A stretch of 64,000 nt of DNA. Origin: Verticillium longisporum (lineage: Eukaryota > Ascomycota > Sordariomycetes > Glomerellales > Plectosphaerellaceae). Below are positions 33,386 to 44,452 of the stretch, in pieces. The position numbers were made by a program, and so were the translations under genes. The notes beneath the pieces were generated by a model. It had not been told where the DNA came from and did not search any database. It was given only the letters and a program-made list of their open reading frames with translations. The stretch lies in NCBI GenBank assembly GCA_019188255.1, contig JAETXT010000006.1, positions 1,178,001 through 1,242,000 of the forward strand. Direction: 5' to 3'. The first letter of the stretch is position 1. Every line of letters starts with the position of its first letter.

Positions 33386-33488
33386 CCCCAATAGTCAGGT
33401 CAGCTCCGAAATAGGCTTAACGCAGATTAAAAGCGGACCTAATAGTCAGCTCAGGTCGATACCCAATGGTCAGGTGAGCTATAGCCTC
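33386..33488 (-). repeat. Right terminal inverted repeat of the 9.6 kb element
   Basis: Reverse complement of the left end over ~103 bp with a handful of transitions. Tip is GAGGCTATAG rather than GAGGTATAAG, a difference also seen between the two ends of the small relative at 42613-43314. Confidence 0.85.
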
Positions 33489-33496
33489 ATCTGCTG

Positions 33497-34734
33497 CCTC
33501 CAGCCTGCCCTATCCGGCAGTTAGATATCCACCAGCTTCCAGTCCCGCTACTTCCATACCCATTTGCCTGAAATTCCATGCATTCTCGTACATCGGCGTT
33601 TTGTCCAAGCCAGGCGGACATCTTCACCACCACCACCGTCACCCGTTGCCCGCGTGTCGCAACGTAGCACGACAAGCAGAAGCGCTCGCACTGAAACCCG
33701 CTTGACTCGCCCATCCATGGACAGCACCCATCGGCCCGACCAAGCACCCCCAACGCCCGCCGCACCACCGGCCGAGGGCTCCGCGCGCCCACATCCAGGG
33801 CTCCCGAAACCCACAACGCGCGTGCGAATCCGCCGAATAATCCTCCGGCCGCGCCACGATATCTCCTTGGCCCCTGGCCTGCCTCCCCTTCACTTGAGCC
33901 TCATGCCGTATCGTCCAGTCTTAGCGACGACCGCGCCGAAACGAGCCCAGTCGCCCATGCTTCCAGCGGGCCCGGGCCCAGGGACATCCCAGTCTAGCGA
34001 GCGCCAAATACCGCAATTCCCGTCCATGTTCCCGCGACCCTTCCGTGAGGCGGACGGTGGACGGGGCGCATGGGCGTGGGGGGCTCGCCATGGGCCACCC
34101 CCACCCTGGCGACCAGCAAATTCTCACTGTCACCTGGGTTGAGGAATCTTCGATGTCCCTCGCAGAGGCGATGCGATACGGTGAGAGTCTGTCAGCCGTT
34201 TTGCCCCTGATTCTCATCTCCGTGGAATTTTGGAGACTCCACGTCGGAGATCGAGACGACGTGGATGTGTCGCTGTCTCCGTCTCCGAGATTGTTCATGC
34301 AGCTGGATCGACAGATATAGATCCCACTTATTCCTTCTAGAACGCCGTCCACGAGGGTCCTGGGTCTAGGACTAAATTCACATATGTCAGGGACGGAGCT
34401 TCCTGCCAGATAGAATGTCAAGGTCATACTATCAAGCCATAGCACTTCTCGCCAGTGAAGTTTGCAAAGCAGGTAGTCTACGAGAGAGCTCATGTGCGGA
34501 GCTACTCATCTAGCCTGGCAAAGCTTTCTTTCACTCATCCCCAGTACACACGAACATTCAAGCGGACGTCTCGGACTTGGGAAGAGCCCGAAGGCGTACG
34601 CGTTGAGCATGCATGCACTTATTTACGTGGCCCCTTTGCACTTGATATGGTTCAAGTAGAAGGAGCATATTCATCGCATAACTTACATAACTAACAACAC
34701 AATTTCAGACTATTGCTTGGAAACCACTTCGAAC
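33497..34734. other. Intergenic region right of the large element
   Basis: GC-rich at 33500-34150, with a Pro/Arg-rich 192-codon plus-strand frame (33564-34142) that lacks family resemblance, then ordinary intergenic sequence. Likely includes the 3' UTR of the NRPS-like gene at its right end. Confidence 0.35.
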
Positions 34735-37700
34735 TCATGACCTAGCCAAAAACCCACACTCCATCAGATGCTCCATACTTCTCTGAACGGCCAACCTCGC
34801 ATCCGCGTTATCGTCATCCATCACACGACCATCCTGTGGTGGCTCAGTACCCATGAATCCCTCAGATGTGACCATCCAATCCTTCAGAGGAAAGAGGGGA
34901 TGTTCTCTGCCGTCTATCTCCATTCTAGTGTTCATCCCCGCCAGCCAATCGCCGTGTGCTGTGGGGTTGAGCTCGAGACCAAACTGCGTCAGCATGTCCC
35001 AGATATCCTGGAGATAGCAGCCAGCCAGCACCTTGTGACACACTTCCTTCGTCTTGTCGCTGTGCCTGACAGGCAACTCGGCCACCAGGTTCGACGCAAT
35101 CGCGTCCACGCCAGCGACGGGAATCCACTTACGGGCATCCTCCTCACTGTACGTCCCAATCTGGGCGCACGCCTTGACGAAGCGCCATAAGGCGTCGCGC
35201 GTCTGCGTCTCACCATCGGTAGACGACCCAATGATAAATCCCGGCTTGAAGACCCAGGCATGCCCGCCACTGTTTCGTGCCAGAGACGCGTTGAAATGTT
35301 CCACCATCGTCTCCGACACAAATTTCGTCTGGTCGTAGCCCGGCATCTGGTAAATCTTGGACGCCAGCTCGTCCGCCGTCTCCTCCTGTCCGGAAATGTA
35401 CCCGCCAGACACGAACACGAGACTCGGCGCGTCGTGCGACTGCAGCTGACCCCTGAGCAGCTCGTAGGTGCTCCCGACGTTGGGGTCCGTCAGCGCCTCG
35501 TAGGAAGCGAGCCAGTTGACGACGGCACCGTTGTGGATAATGGTGTGCACCCTGCGCGTGCTACCATGGAGGCCAAAAACCTCGCGCCACTCGGCTTGCC
35601 GGAGGCCGAGCTTCGGCAGCGACAGGTCGCCGGGCCAGACCTCGATGCGCTTCTCGAAATCGGCAGTCCACCACTTCTCCTTGCTCACCACTGACAACAG
35701 ACGCTGTTGAGCATGCTCGGGGGAGTCTCCGCGCACGACGCAGACGACGGTCCACTGCTCAGGATGGGATAGGAGCTGGCGGAGAATCTCACGGCCGAGA
35801 AAGCCGCTTGCGCCTGTGAGGAGGACGGCCCGACCGGCCGTGTTGCTGGCCTCGTCGAGCTTGACCGTCCACTTGACGAGTTCCTCCTGGAGACTTGCCT
35901 TTGGATCTACATTTTGCTCGGGGGCATTGGACAGAGCTGCGATGTCGCTGATTTTGATGCCTGGTCTCAGCAACATGGACGCTGGCACGTGGAGCTGCGC
36001 GACCCTTCTGAGGCCAGACGATACCTCGACGGCGTCAAGAGAGTCGAGGCCCGATTCGTTGAGCGTCATGTCTTGACCTGCGGAACCTTCCGTTTTGGAC
36101 TTGATAAAATCCAAGATTCTCTGCACAATAGCCTGAGCATCGGAGACGTTGGCATCTGAGCTCGCATGGCCGTTTTGCAGCTTGGGTGCGTCGGCTTGTT
36201 TCTTGGAGTCCAAAAACGCAAGTCCCAACTTCTGGAGTTCCAGCCTGTTGATCTTCTTGGAAATAGTCAGAGGAAAGTTTGTCAAGGGCACGGTGACGGT
36301 GGGTATCATGCTCCTGGGCAGGACAGCCTGCACCTCGTCAAAGGCCTTGCGGATCCTGGCTTGGTGCGTCGTCAGTGTGCTGAGGGCGGGGTCGGCATCT
36401 TCCTCGTAGGAGACAAAGGCTGCTAGCCTTGCCTTTCCGCTCTTCGGCTGGAGCAATTCAACGTACACACGTAAATTGCCTGGCAGGAAACGCATCAGGC
36501 TTTCCTCGATCTCCGCAGGCTCCATCCGCTGTCCGTTGAGCTTGATTTGGCGATCGATGCGGCCCCAGATCTCGAGGTTTCCATCTTTTAGGACTCTGCC
36601 GAGATCTCCTGTTCGATAGATACGGTGACTGGCGTCATCCATATCTCCCTTCGGTAGCCAGCCCGGGGCGGACTTGAAGACGCGAGCCGTCTGCTCGGGT
36701 CGGCCGACGTAATAGTCTCCAATCTCTGGGCCTTGGATGCAAATCTCGCCAGCAACACCGATAGGCGACAACTTGGTCCAGTCGTTGGGATGGACGACCC
36801 AGGCCCGGCTGCCAATGGACTTGCCGATGAGGCGAGAATTGTCGCAATTTTGAGCCGTGACTTGAGCGATCGTATCCCAAACAGCAGTCTCTGTGGTGCC
36901 GTACAGGATGTTGAGGTCGAGCTGGGATGACCACAATTTACGAAGCTCCGACGAAGCCCGCTCGCCACCGAGGGAAAGGTTTTGCAAGCCTGGTACCTCT
37001 TTCGGCGTAAACGTTCTCACAACCGTTGGCGTCATTATTACATGGCTTGCTCGCATTGAACTAATGTTCTTTGCGACGCTCGCGACTTTGTCTTCAGGGT
37101 TGGGGATGACGATGCACCCTCCTACGCAAAGCGGCGTGAAAATTTCACTAATGCTGACGTCGAAGGAGTGTGATGCGAATTGAAGAAACCTCGACGTCTC
37201 ATCTAGTTGAAGTGCCTCGGCCACACGAACAAGGCTGGTCGTAACGGCCACATGAGACTGGAGTGCTCCCTTGGGCTCGCCAGTCGATCCGGACGTATGC
37301 ATGATCATGGAGGCGCGGATTCCAGGGGAGTTATCCTGCCAGGCTCCGTAATAGGTATCTGACGAGTTTTTCTTTTTGTTGAGCTCATCAGGCGTCATGA
37401 CGTGACGGACCAAACTGGCTAGTGACTTTGCTTGAGCGGCATCGCAAAGCGCGCCGGTACATCCTGTATTTCGAACGATGGACTTTATACGCTCCTCAGG
37501 AGCAGATGTATCGACAGGGACACAGGCGCAACCGACCTTAAGGAGCGCCAACCAGGCGACGATGGCCCAGCGCGAGTGGTCGAAAACGTGAAGAACCCTC
37601 TGCTCGCTGAAAGAGGCCTCAGAGGCGAGCGTGCTAGCCCATCGCGAGGAGACGGCATCCAGCTCATGATACGTGAAAGAGCCATCCCATGCATCGACAG

Positions 37701-38518
37701 CGAGCTTTGAAGGCCATTGGACGCAAGCTGCATGGAAAAGCTCGTTGATGGTTTGTTCCTTGCAAACAGCAGGTGGAGGGTTGAGACTGGCGAGCCGTAA
37801 TTGACCAGACGCAGGACTTTGCATTGAACTAATCGGAGCGTCGTGGTGGGAGAAAACATAAGATGCGACTCTTTCAATTATCGAAACCATTTCGTCTCGG
37901 TCTTGTAAGCCATCTGCCCATTGTATGCGCAATGTCATGAGGCTTTTGTCATGGCAGAGGTGCACGCGAGACTGCTGGTCCTGGAAGTCGATAACGTCAA
38001 CATATTACACCATACACAACTTGATCTGAGGCCAGACGGACCTTGTGCAGCTCATATGAACCTATTCCCGAGAGGTTGTTTGTCAAAACAAATGTGTGTA
38101 CACCATTCCCAGAGTTCGACTGGCGTTCGTCGGTGACGCAGTTGTCATCTTGGCCAGCGCTGATGCGGAGCGCCTGGCTGATGGTTTTTGGGGTGGCACA
38201 GGGCTCGAGTGTCATCCCAATATTTCGACGCGAGTCTACAGCGATAAGATCGGATGTGGCCTTGTTGCATAGTTCAAGAGCAATCTCGCTCTTCCCCATC
38301 ATGTGGTAAAGCGACAGTATCCATATCACAACTCCTGCGGTGTCTATGTCGCTGAAATTGTGAGGCCCGAGCTTAAGCTCAACATCGAAATATTGAGAGC
38401 TTCGGCCACCATTATCAAGTCGAGCATTGCAAACCTCTGAGGTTGGTGATGCTACATGTGGCTTGGCGCCAGAATGAAGAACCACGGTGGGGCCGCTGTT
38501 GATAGCACGTCTGACCAT
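34735..38518 (-). CDS. NRPS-like enzyme: adenylation-thiolation-thioester reductase
   Basis: Predicted to activate a carboxylic acid as acyl-AMP, load it on its carrier domain and release it by NAD(P)H reduction as an aldehyde or alcohol. About 1,245 residues. Exon 1 is 38518 to 38018; exon 2 is 37971 to 34735 if a 46-nt intron (GTGTATGG...CAGCAG) is used; a 37-nt alternative ending TTCCAG is also in frame. The N-terminal ~210 residues are unassigned; their end (SRVHLCHDKSLM...) resembles a truncated condensation-domain C-terminus. Adenylation domain: TSGSTGEPKG (~393), FASHSFDVSISE with FDVS, LYGTTETAVWDT, YRTGDLG (~619), TISKKINRLEL. Carrier: ESGLDSLDAVE, pantetheine Ser ~811. Reductase: LLTGASGFLGREI (~886) and PGYDQTKFVSE. 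FDVS carries the Asp that usually binds an alpha-amino group, suggesting an amino acid substrate. A divergent decarboxylase gene lies 905 bp away. Confidence 0.85.
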
Positions 38519-39423
38519 GTTGAGAATATTACTCCAGTGGTGATATCGATGGTAAAAATTGTGAATCTGGTGGTTGGGAAGTAAATTGTGGAATCAATCT
38601 GCAGATGATCGAAGCTTGCGGGGAGAGGTGTAGGGATTTTATAGACGCCGCCTCGACCATTGACCTTGGCTGATACACGATCTTACCATGAGAGACATTC
38701 TGCATATCACTTTTTATCCTTACAATCGACCTTCTATCCAAGGGCTTTCTCATTGGTTCATGCTGAGTGAGATCAGGGTTCGAGACAGACTCACCGCCTA
38801 TGGAAAGAGGGTCGCCCTCAGCACCCTGGCGTTCTTTGCCCTCAAGACCTCGAACACCGGAATCATGGGTTCTTTCAGAACTTTCGCATTCGGCAGGATA
38901 TCGGCATTTAAATCGAAGGAACGTCGTTGAATCATCATGATTCAGAATGAAACATGGATCCCTGAGTCCAGATGGTCAGAAGCGTCTACCACGCCCGTGT
39001 TCGTTGGTATTGGATGACATTGATTTCTAAGTTCACTCATGGCGATCGTGAATTTTCTCACACATGAGACATAACCTTGCCACCCTTAACATTATGTCGG
39101 TATGGGCAGGTGTGGTTCAATCCATGCTCCGGCCAGTTATATCTTCCTCGCAGGAAAGACACATGCCTAGCTGGATTACGTGTTGTTCGGAAATACCATC
39201 AAAAAAGAATCATGTTGTCGATCTCTCTTTCCTGTTCCTCATCAGCAGCCCGTATGGTGGCGTCGAAGCATGACTCCAACAGCATCTTCATTGTTGAGGA
39301 TTATGGGAACCCTGCACGAGAGCAAGAAATTGATAAATGCCCGAGCGTCAGCAGTGATCATGCCGTGGCTCAGCTCTCGATCCATTGTGGTCTCGATACG
39401 GTTTCGTTTCTCAAGATTTGATC
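38519..39423. other. Shared divergent promoter region
   Basis: 905 bp between the starts of the NRPS-like gene (minus) and the decarboxylase gene (plus). Contains the TATA box noted above and no supported gene. A bidirectional arrangement would allow joint control. I found no convincing binding-site repeat for a pathway regulator. Confidence 0.45.
38636..38643 (-). promoter_or_regulatory. TATA box of the NRPS-like gene
   Basis: Minus-strand TATAAAAT lies ~118 nt before the ATG at 38518, followed by a CT-rich leader (CCCTACACCTCTCCCC). The placement supports 38518 as the true start of the gene, upstream of the probable short intron. Confidence 0.5.
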
Positions 39424-41113
39424 ATGGGGTCTCTCACCGATAATCGTCCTTCAGCATCGCTTGACGTGCTTCCATATGGAAGATTGGGGCACGAGATAGC
39501 ACCAGATAGTGCTGCCTCCGACATCAGACGATTACTGAAGCCCGACACAAAGCCTCATCATAACCTTGGAAGGTAAGTGCTGCCCTTTGAGAGCATGATT
39601 CCCACGCCATGCCTATTTTATGTTGTCATTACTTATTCGTTCAGCTTTGTCACGACTGCGCTGGATACCCACGGCGAACAGTTGCTGCTCGAGAACTATG
39701 CCAAGAACTTGGCTTGTCGCCACGAGTACCCTGGTATCGACGAGTAGGCATCACTATTCTGACGCTGGCACTCCCCTTGGCCTGGCTGGCCTGGTGCCAA
39801 GACTACATTCCCGATGCGTCTCCATTCTGGGCGACTTATGGGGCGTCCCAGCAGCGGGCGCTCCCGTAGGATCTGCAGTGTCCGGCAGTGCAGAAGCCAT
39901 CTTTCTCGGCATCCTTGCCATGAAGAAGAGGTGGATGGCCGGTCGTACAGATCGAGACACCCCGCGCGAGCCCAACATCATTGTTGGGAGCCACGCACAC
40001 GTGGCCGTTCCCAACGGTGCTTCGACCTGCGACGTTCAAGTCAAATCGCTCCAGGTCAGCGCATCGAGTAACTTTGGGGTTGATCCCTTCAAGCTGGAGG
40101 CGCTGATCGATGACGGCACAAGTGAGTTTGAGTGGCCCCAGTGGCCCTTGATCAACTCGTCACAAGCTGATCTCATCCAGTCGGCATCGTGCTCATCATG
40201 GGAAGCACATACACCGGTCACTTCGATCCCGTCAAGGATGTTGGCGTCATGCTCGACAAGCACGAGGCCTCGACCGGCCGCAACATCATGATCCACGTTG
40301 ACGCAGCTAGTGGAGGCTTTGTGGCACCGTTTCTCGGAAAGAATGGGGGCTGTACGCAATGGTAAGACAAGCATCCTGTGCCCTGAAGGACTGAGGTTGA
40401 TGTCGGTACAGAGACTTTTCCAATCCGCGTGTTGCTTCGATCAACGCTTCCGGACACAAGTTCGGGCTGGCTACAGCGTCCATTGGCTGGGTCCTGTGGC
40501 GTGACCGGGCGTGTCTCTCTGACAGCATGGTACACAGTTCCGACTACCTGATATGGCAAAACGAATCGGTCACGTTGAGTTACTCCCAGCCAGCCCACGG
40601 CGTAGTCCTGCAGTATTATCACTTGGCCCGGCTGGGTCGCCTCGGCTACGAGAGGATTATGGAGGAAGCTTTCCAGCGCGCCGTCAACCTGGGTAATCTC
40701 CTCGAGAAAAGAGGGTTATTCGAATGCGTCGGCGGCGTGTACCGGGGCCCTCTAGGCTCAGTGGCCAACAAGAGCCAGCAAGGAGCAACAGCGGCAAGCC
40801 GTAGCATCGGTCTGCCCCTGGTAGTTTTTCGACTTCGACCAGGAGTTCAACGTCAATTTTTGGGACTCGACGAGCAATGGATAAGCAATGGCTTGATGCA
40901 GCGCGGTTTCAGTGTTCCTTGTAAGTTCTTGGTGCCGAGTCGCGGACGATGTGCATACTAACGGGAATTCCATTTCAAGGCTGCAAGCTACCTATCGGAG
41001 GCATGGAGGTCTTTGTTTTGCGGATAGTGATGCGCGCTGGAGTCTCAGATGAGGTCTGCCAGCGTTTTGTTGACGCTTTGAAGAGCCTCCTGGCTGTAGC
41101 AGAAGCTCGCTAA
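39424..41113 (+). CDS. Glutamate decarboxylase-like PLP enzyme (group II), with a predicted stop at a splice junction
   Basis: Pyridoxal-phosphate amino acid decarboxylase of the glutamate decarboxylase group. Six exons: 39424-39572, 39645-39743, 39802-40121, 40181-40361, 40412-40920, 40980-41113, all with GT/AG ends and several CTGAC/CTAAC branches; 464 codons in a consistent frame. Blocks: FVTTALDTHGEQLLLENYAKN, VSGSAEAIFLGILAMKKRW, LIMGSTYTGHFDPV, IHVDAASGGFVAPF (cofactor Asp), and INASGHKFG with the PLP lysine. The last block, GGMEVFVLRIVMRAG, matches the family end. At the exon 4/5 junction TG joins A to make TGA where TGG (Trp of QWDF) is expected, so the allele may be null. Length is slightly short of typical fungal enzymes (~510). 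Lies divergent to the NRPS-like gene. Confidence 0.75.
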
Positions 41114-42604
41114 GTGGTGAATTACGAGGGCTGGCGAAATACACGCATGCCAGGTCACTTAGGTTAGGTAACGCCATTCATTTGAGTGACAAAATACAAT
41201 TTATCGAAGCAGGGATGAATTTCTCAGTCATTTGTCGCTTGTATCAATCTAACTTGCAATTTATTTTTGGTTTTGACTTTACAACTCCAATGCCGCGTGT
41301 TGTACCATTTGTCACCTGATGCGATACCTTGAACATTTCGTGTAACATTCAACAAATCTGGGGGAGACACCAGGGGGACGCCTCAGTCCGGGCAATACGC
41401 CGCACGTGTTTGGGCAGTAGTCATGTGTTCCAAGACTTGCGTCGATCTTTGGTTGAGGCGTTGAGTCACTGTCTCGGCCGCAGCAGCAGGACAATCCCCA
41501 GTACCGTCAGAAGCCAATCTGGAGTGGCGTACTAGGAGAACCTTGAGATGTGGATAACTGGCCGGAAAGTATAAATTGAAAGACCTTGCGCAACATTCTG
41601 GTTGAATCACGGTACACGCCCGCGTCGACTCGGACACAGGCCGAGCCTGCAGCATGGGAAAGGAACCAGTGGGACAACCCGCCCTGTCATTGTCGCCTTA
41701 ACAATGGGAATGGAGATGTCAAGACACTGAATGTCTGAGGCAGATCTTGACTAGCGGATGTGTTCCTTCGCGTCTGCATGGGATCGAGAGACTGCAAGGA
41801 TATTGAGCGTTCCCGGCAGGCTCCCCGTTAAGCGTTTCTTCAGAGTCTGGATTTGGGCCTAGCCTGAGCGGCATCTGCGGCTCGGCCCTTCTCGGGTCGG
41901 CACGTCATGGTGACAGCTTGAGTGACGGTCTGTAGTCCTCCGGGGAGTCAACTGGGATCGAACATCTTTCCAGTCATTCTCTACTGTGGCAAGTACGATC
42001 AAGAATACCCTTCGTCCATGCTTGATGCTTCCAAGAGTGTTCCAGCATGGATGCTTGCCTTCGTCAAGTCGCGTTACACAAGCCGGGCTTTTGTGTACAT
42101 CACTCTTCCCTATGAAGATTCCATGCGGCTTGCAAGCTCATGTGAAACGCGAAAGCCGGGGGATTGTAACCCCTACAGGCAAAATAAGCAACAGCATGTT
42201 TGGTCTCGCCCCGCCACCTTGGAATCGGAACTCGGGGCACTGAGACGTTTTCCTTGCGCCCGAAACCCGCCCAAGCCGGACATGGAGCTTTCCGCATGTC
42301 TGACCACTCGAACACTGAGAGGATTCTGCCTTGCCGGTGCTTCAGTGCGGCAAAAGAAAGCTCCATCTCGGCAAAAAGTGCCGTGTGGCAAACCATGTAG
42401 CGCATGACAATGAACTGGTGCCTTGGCTTGATACAACTGCTGTATACAACCTCCATGAAAGTATGTCTACATGTTCCGACGGCCGGATAAGTCTTGCGAG
42501 TGAAACATCTTTCGAACCAAGTTCGAAGACGTCCTGTACAGTAAAAGGTAGTGATGAAGGGGCCGAGGCGTGTCTATATCGTGAACTGTCTTTTGCAAGT
42601 AGTC
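41114..42604. other. 1.5 kb intergenic region, no supported gene
   Basis: Only short frames on both strands without recognisable families. It lies between the decarboxylase gene and the small inverted-repeat element. Confidence 0.45.
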
Positions 42605-42782
42605 CTATTAGTGAGGCTATAGCTCACCTGACTATTGGGTATCGACCTGAGCTGACCATTGGGTCCGCTTTTAATTTGCGCTAAACCTCTTTAGGAGCTG
42701 ACCTGACTATTGGGGGGTATTAGAATGGGGTGAAAGTAAAATAGGCTTACCTAAGATTAGCTAATTTCTCTACCTTCGATAA

Positions 42783-42835
42783 TAGATTATAAATAGATTA
42801 TAAGTAGATTATAAATAGATTATAAATAGATTATT
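42783..42835. repeat. Short array of the 11-bp TAGATTATAAA unit
   Basis: About 4.5 copies (one with AAG for AAA) inside the small element, identical in unit to the arrays at 26209-26290 and 30101-30238 of the large element. Confidence 0.8.
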
Positions 42836-42888
42836 TTCTAAAAAATTAGAAAAAAAATTAAAGCTTTATTATATAGCTTTAATAAGTT

Positions 42889-43141
42889 AACCTTAATAGA
42901 TTTAATAGTCTGACTTTAATAGATTTAGTAGTCTAGCCTTAATAGATTTAGTAGTCTAGCCTTAGTGGATTTAGTAGTCTGGCCTCAGTGGACTTAGTAG
43001 TCTGGCCTCAGTGGACTTAATGGTCTGGCCTCAGTAGATTTAGTGGTCTGGCCTCAGTGGACTTAATGGTCTGGCCTCAGTAGATTTAGTGGTCTGACCT
43101 CAGTGGACTTAGTGGTCTAGCCTTAGTGAACTTGGTGGTCT
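42889..43141. repeat. 11-copy 23-bp minisatellite
   Basis: Eleven units of GGCCTCAGTGGACTTAGTGG-TCT fill 253 bp exactly. Units on the right keep GGCCTCAGTGG, while those on the left read AGCCTTAATAG or GACTTTAATAG, so C/G-to-T/A changes increase from right to left. Confidence 0.9.
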
Positions 43142-43317
43142 GGCCTCCGCTGTATTAGGTAACTAAGGCACGTGATATTCCGGTAAGCTTTTAATCGCAC
43201 CCTATAGCACACCCCAATGGTCAGGTCAGCTCCCAAAGAGGCTTAGCGCAAAGTAAAAGCGGACCCAATGGTCAGCTCAGGTCGATACCCAATGGTCAGG
43301 TGAGCTTATACCTCCCT

Positions 43318-43382
43318 ATTGGTTGATGACGACCGTCCCCGTGCCTTTTTGGCCAATCATGAGCGGCCTTACTATGACCAAT
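43318..43382 (+). promoter_or_regulatory. Cluster of CCAAT boxes before the DUF4396-like gene
   Basis: CCAAT occurs at 43353-43357 and 43378-43382, and its complement ATTGG at 43318-43322, 170-230 bp before the likely ATG at 43550. CCAAT at this distance is typical of sites for the fungal CCAAT-binding complex. The first lies in the target duplication of the small element. Confidence 0.45.
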
Positions 43383-43549
43383 CACAAAAACATGAAACGG
43401 CGAAAGTCGCTCATCTCACGACTTCATCCGCTGTTCCCGATCAAGGAGCAACCATCTGCCGCATACTTCCACACGCTTCAGCACGTCTCGACGCGGTTAA
43501 GGCCATCATTGATGAGACGCCAGCCATGGCCTTCCCGAGAACTATCATA

Positions 43550-44254
43550 ATGTCGTCACGATGCTGGTCTCGGCATGGGTCGAGCCGCATTGGCAGCCTC
43601 GTCCTACCGATGGCATCACGTCACAGAGCAGCCTGCACCAAAACGTCTTCGCAAGTGTCGTCGCCTGCGTCACCATCATCACCCTCAACATGCACCCCCA
43701 AACCGTGTTCCAAAGCAACACCATCACCGACGTCACTGGACTTCTGGTCGTCCCCTTCGACATGGCGCAGGGCGGGCCTCAACACGACGCGCTGTCTCGT
43801 CGGCTGCACCTTTGGCGACTTCTCCGCCATGTGGTTCCTCCAGTCCTTCCACCCCGAGCTCGGCACCGGCGCCATCATGGCCATTGCGAGTATGCCTCGA
43901 GATCCACTCTGCAGCCTCCTGAGAGGCGACGAACATTGCTGACTGACCCCTCCGTTCCCAGTGGCCAGCGGCCTTGCCTCGTCCATGACCCTCGAGACGG
44001 TCCTCCTGCGCCTCGGCCGCGACAGGCTCTCCTGGGGCGTCGCCGCCCGGACCGCTGCCGGCATGAGTCTCCTCTCCATGCTGACCATGGAGGCGGCCTC
44101 CAACGCCGTCGACTTTCACCTGACGGGCGGCCAGGTCCGCTTTGACGACCCCGCCTTTTGGGTTGCCGCCGTCGTCGCCATGGGCGCCGGCTTCCTCGCG
44201 CCGCTGCCCTACAACTACCTGCGGCTGCGCAAGTACGGCAAGGCCTGCCACTGA
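43550..44254 (+). CDS. DUF4396-like membrane protein
   Basis: Two exons, 43550-43889 and 43962-44254, with a 72-nt intron (GTATGC...CCCAG, CTGAC branch), give 210 residues. The conserved part starts RCLVGCTFGDFSAMWFLQSF, crosses the splice site in AIAMASGLASSMTLETVLLRLG, and continues MSLLSMLTMEAASNAVDF, GFLAPLPYNYLRLRKYGKACH. About four hydrophobic helices and paired Cys (C-x3-C) near the first helix fit the DUF4396 family, whose biochemical role is not established. The N-terminal ~70 residues are Ser/Thr/Pro-rich and poorly constrained; the start could be the ATG at 43610 instead. An upstream in-frame ATG at 43319 lies in the small element's target duplication and is unlikely. Confidence 0.75.
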
Positions 44255-44452
44255 GGGCGATGCCTGTGCGCATCATCGGGCTGCGACTCTCAACACTTGT
44301 ACACTAGTTATCTGAAATACGTCACCTGAGCTGGCGTGTGTTTGGGATACATAGAATGCTCCTCTCTACTCTAGATGGTCTACATCTTGCAAGTGTATTT
44401 CTGCTTCGTCAATGTTGCTCCTGACAACCTGGTCTCCTTCACACACTGATAA

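Larger units (their letters stand above)
23864..33488. mobile_element. 9.6 kb Mutator-like (MULE-type) element, AT-rich and RIP-decayed
   Basis: Terminal inverted repeats of ~103 bp (23864-23967 and 33386-33488) start GAGGTATAAGCTCACC on the left and GAGGCTATAGCTCACC on the right. The element is flanked by a perfect 8-bp duplication, ATCTGCTG (23856-23863 and 33489-33496). Long inverted repeats, a G-rich tip and an 8-9 bp duplication are the MULE architecture; no MULE transposase can be read, so the superfamily is inferred. The interior is extremely AT-rich, with TA-rich words and few CpA steps, as expected after RIP. Two pogo/Fot1-type transposons are nested inside. Minus these, ~5.9 kb of original element remains. 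Confidence 0.75.
42613..43314. mobile_element. 702-bp non-autonomous relative of the 9.6 kb element
   Basis: Its ~103-bp inverted repeats (42613-42715 and 43212-43314) match those of the large element. The left tip GAGGCTATAG equals the large element's right tip, and the right tip equals its left, so it is inserted in opposite orientation. Flanks CCTATTAGT (42604-42612) and CCTATTGGT (43315-43323) are a 9-bp duplication with one mismatch. The interior carries no gene: an 11-bp TAGATTATAAA stretch, an A/T-rich segment and a 23-bp minisatellite. Subterminal CTATAGGGTGC is shared with the large element. Movement would need a transposase from elsewhere. Confidence 0.85.

Noticed and set aside
23864..33488. 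Interpretation of the large element as a hAT transposon because of the 8-bp duplication
   Set aside because: The ~103-bp inverted repeats, the GAGG tip and a 9-bp duplication at the sister copy fit Mutator-like elements better, though a transposase is needed to settle it.
33564..34142. 192-codon Pro/Arg-rich plus-strand frame
   Set aside because: Opposed by a similar minus-strand frame, no family resemblance, and probably GC-rich leader or intergenic sequence.
43319..43549. Upstream start of the DUF4396-like gene at 43319
   Set aside because: The codon lies within the target duplication of the small transposon and the added residues are unlike the family.
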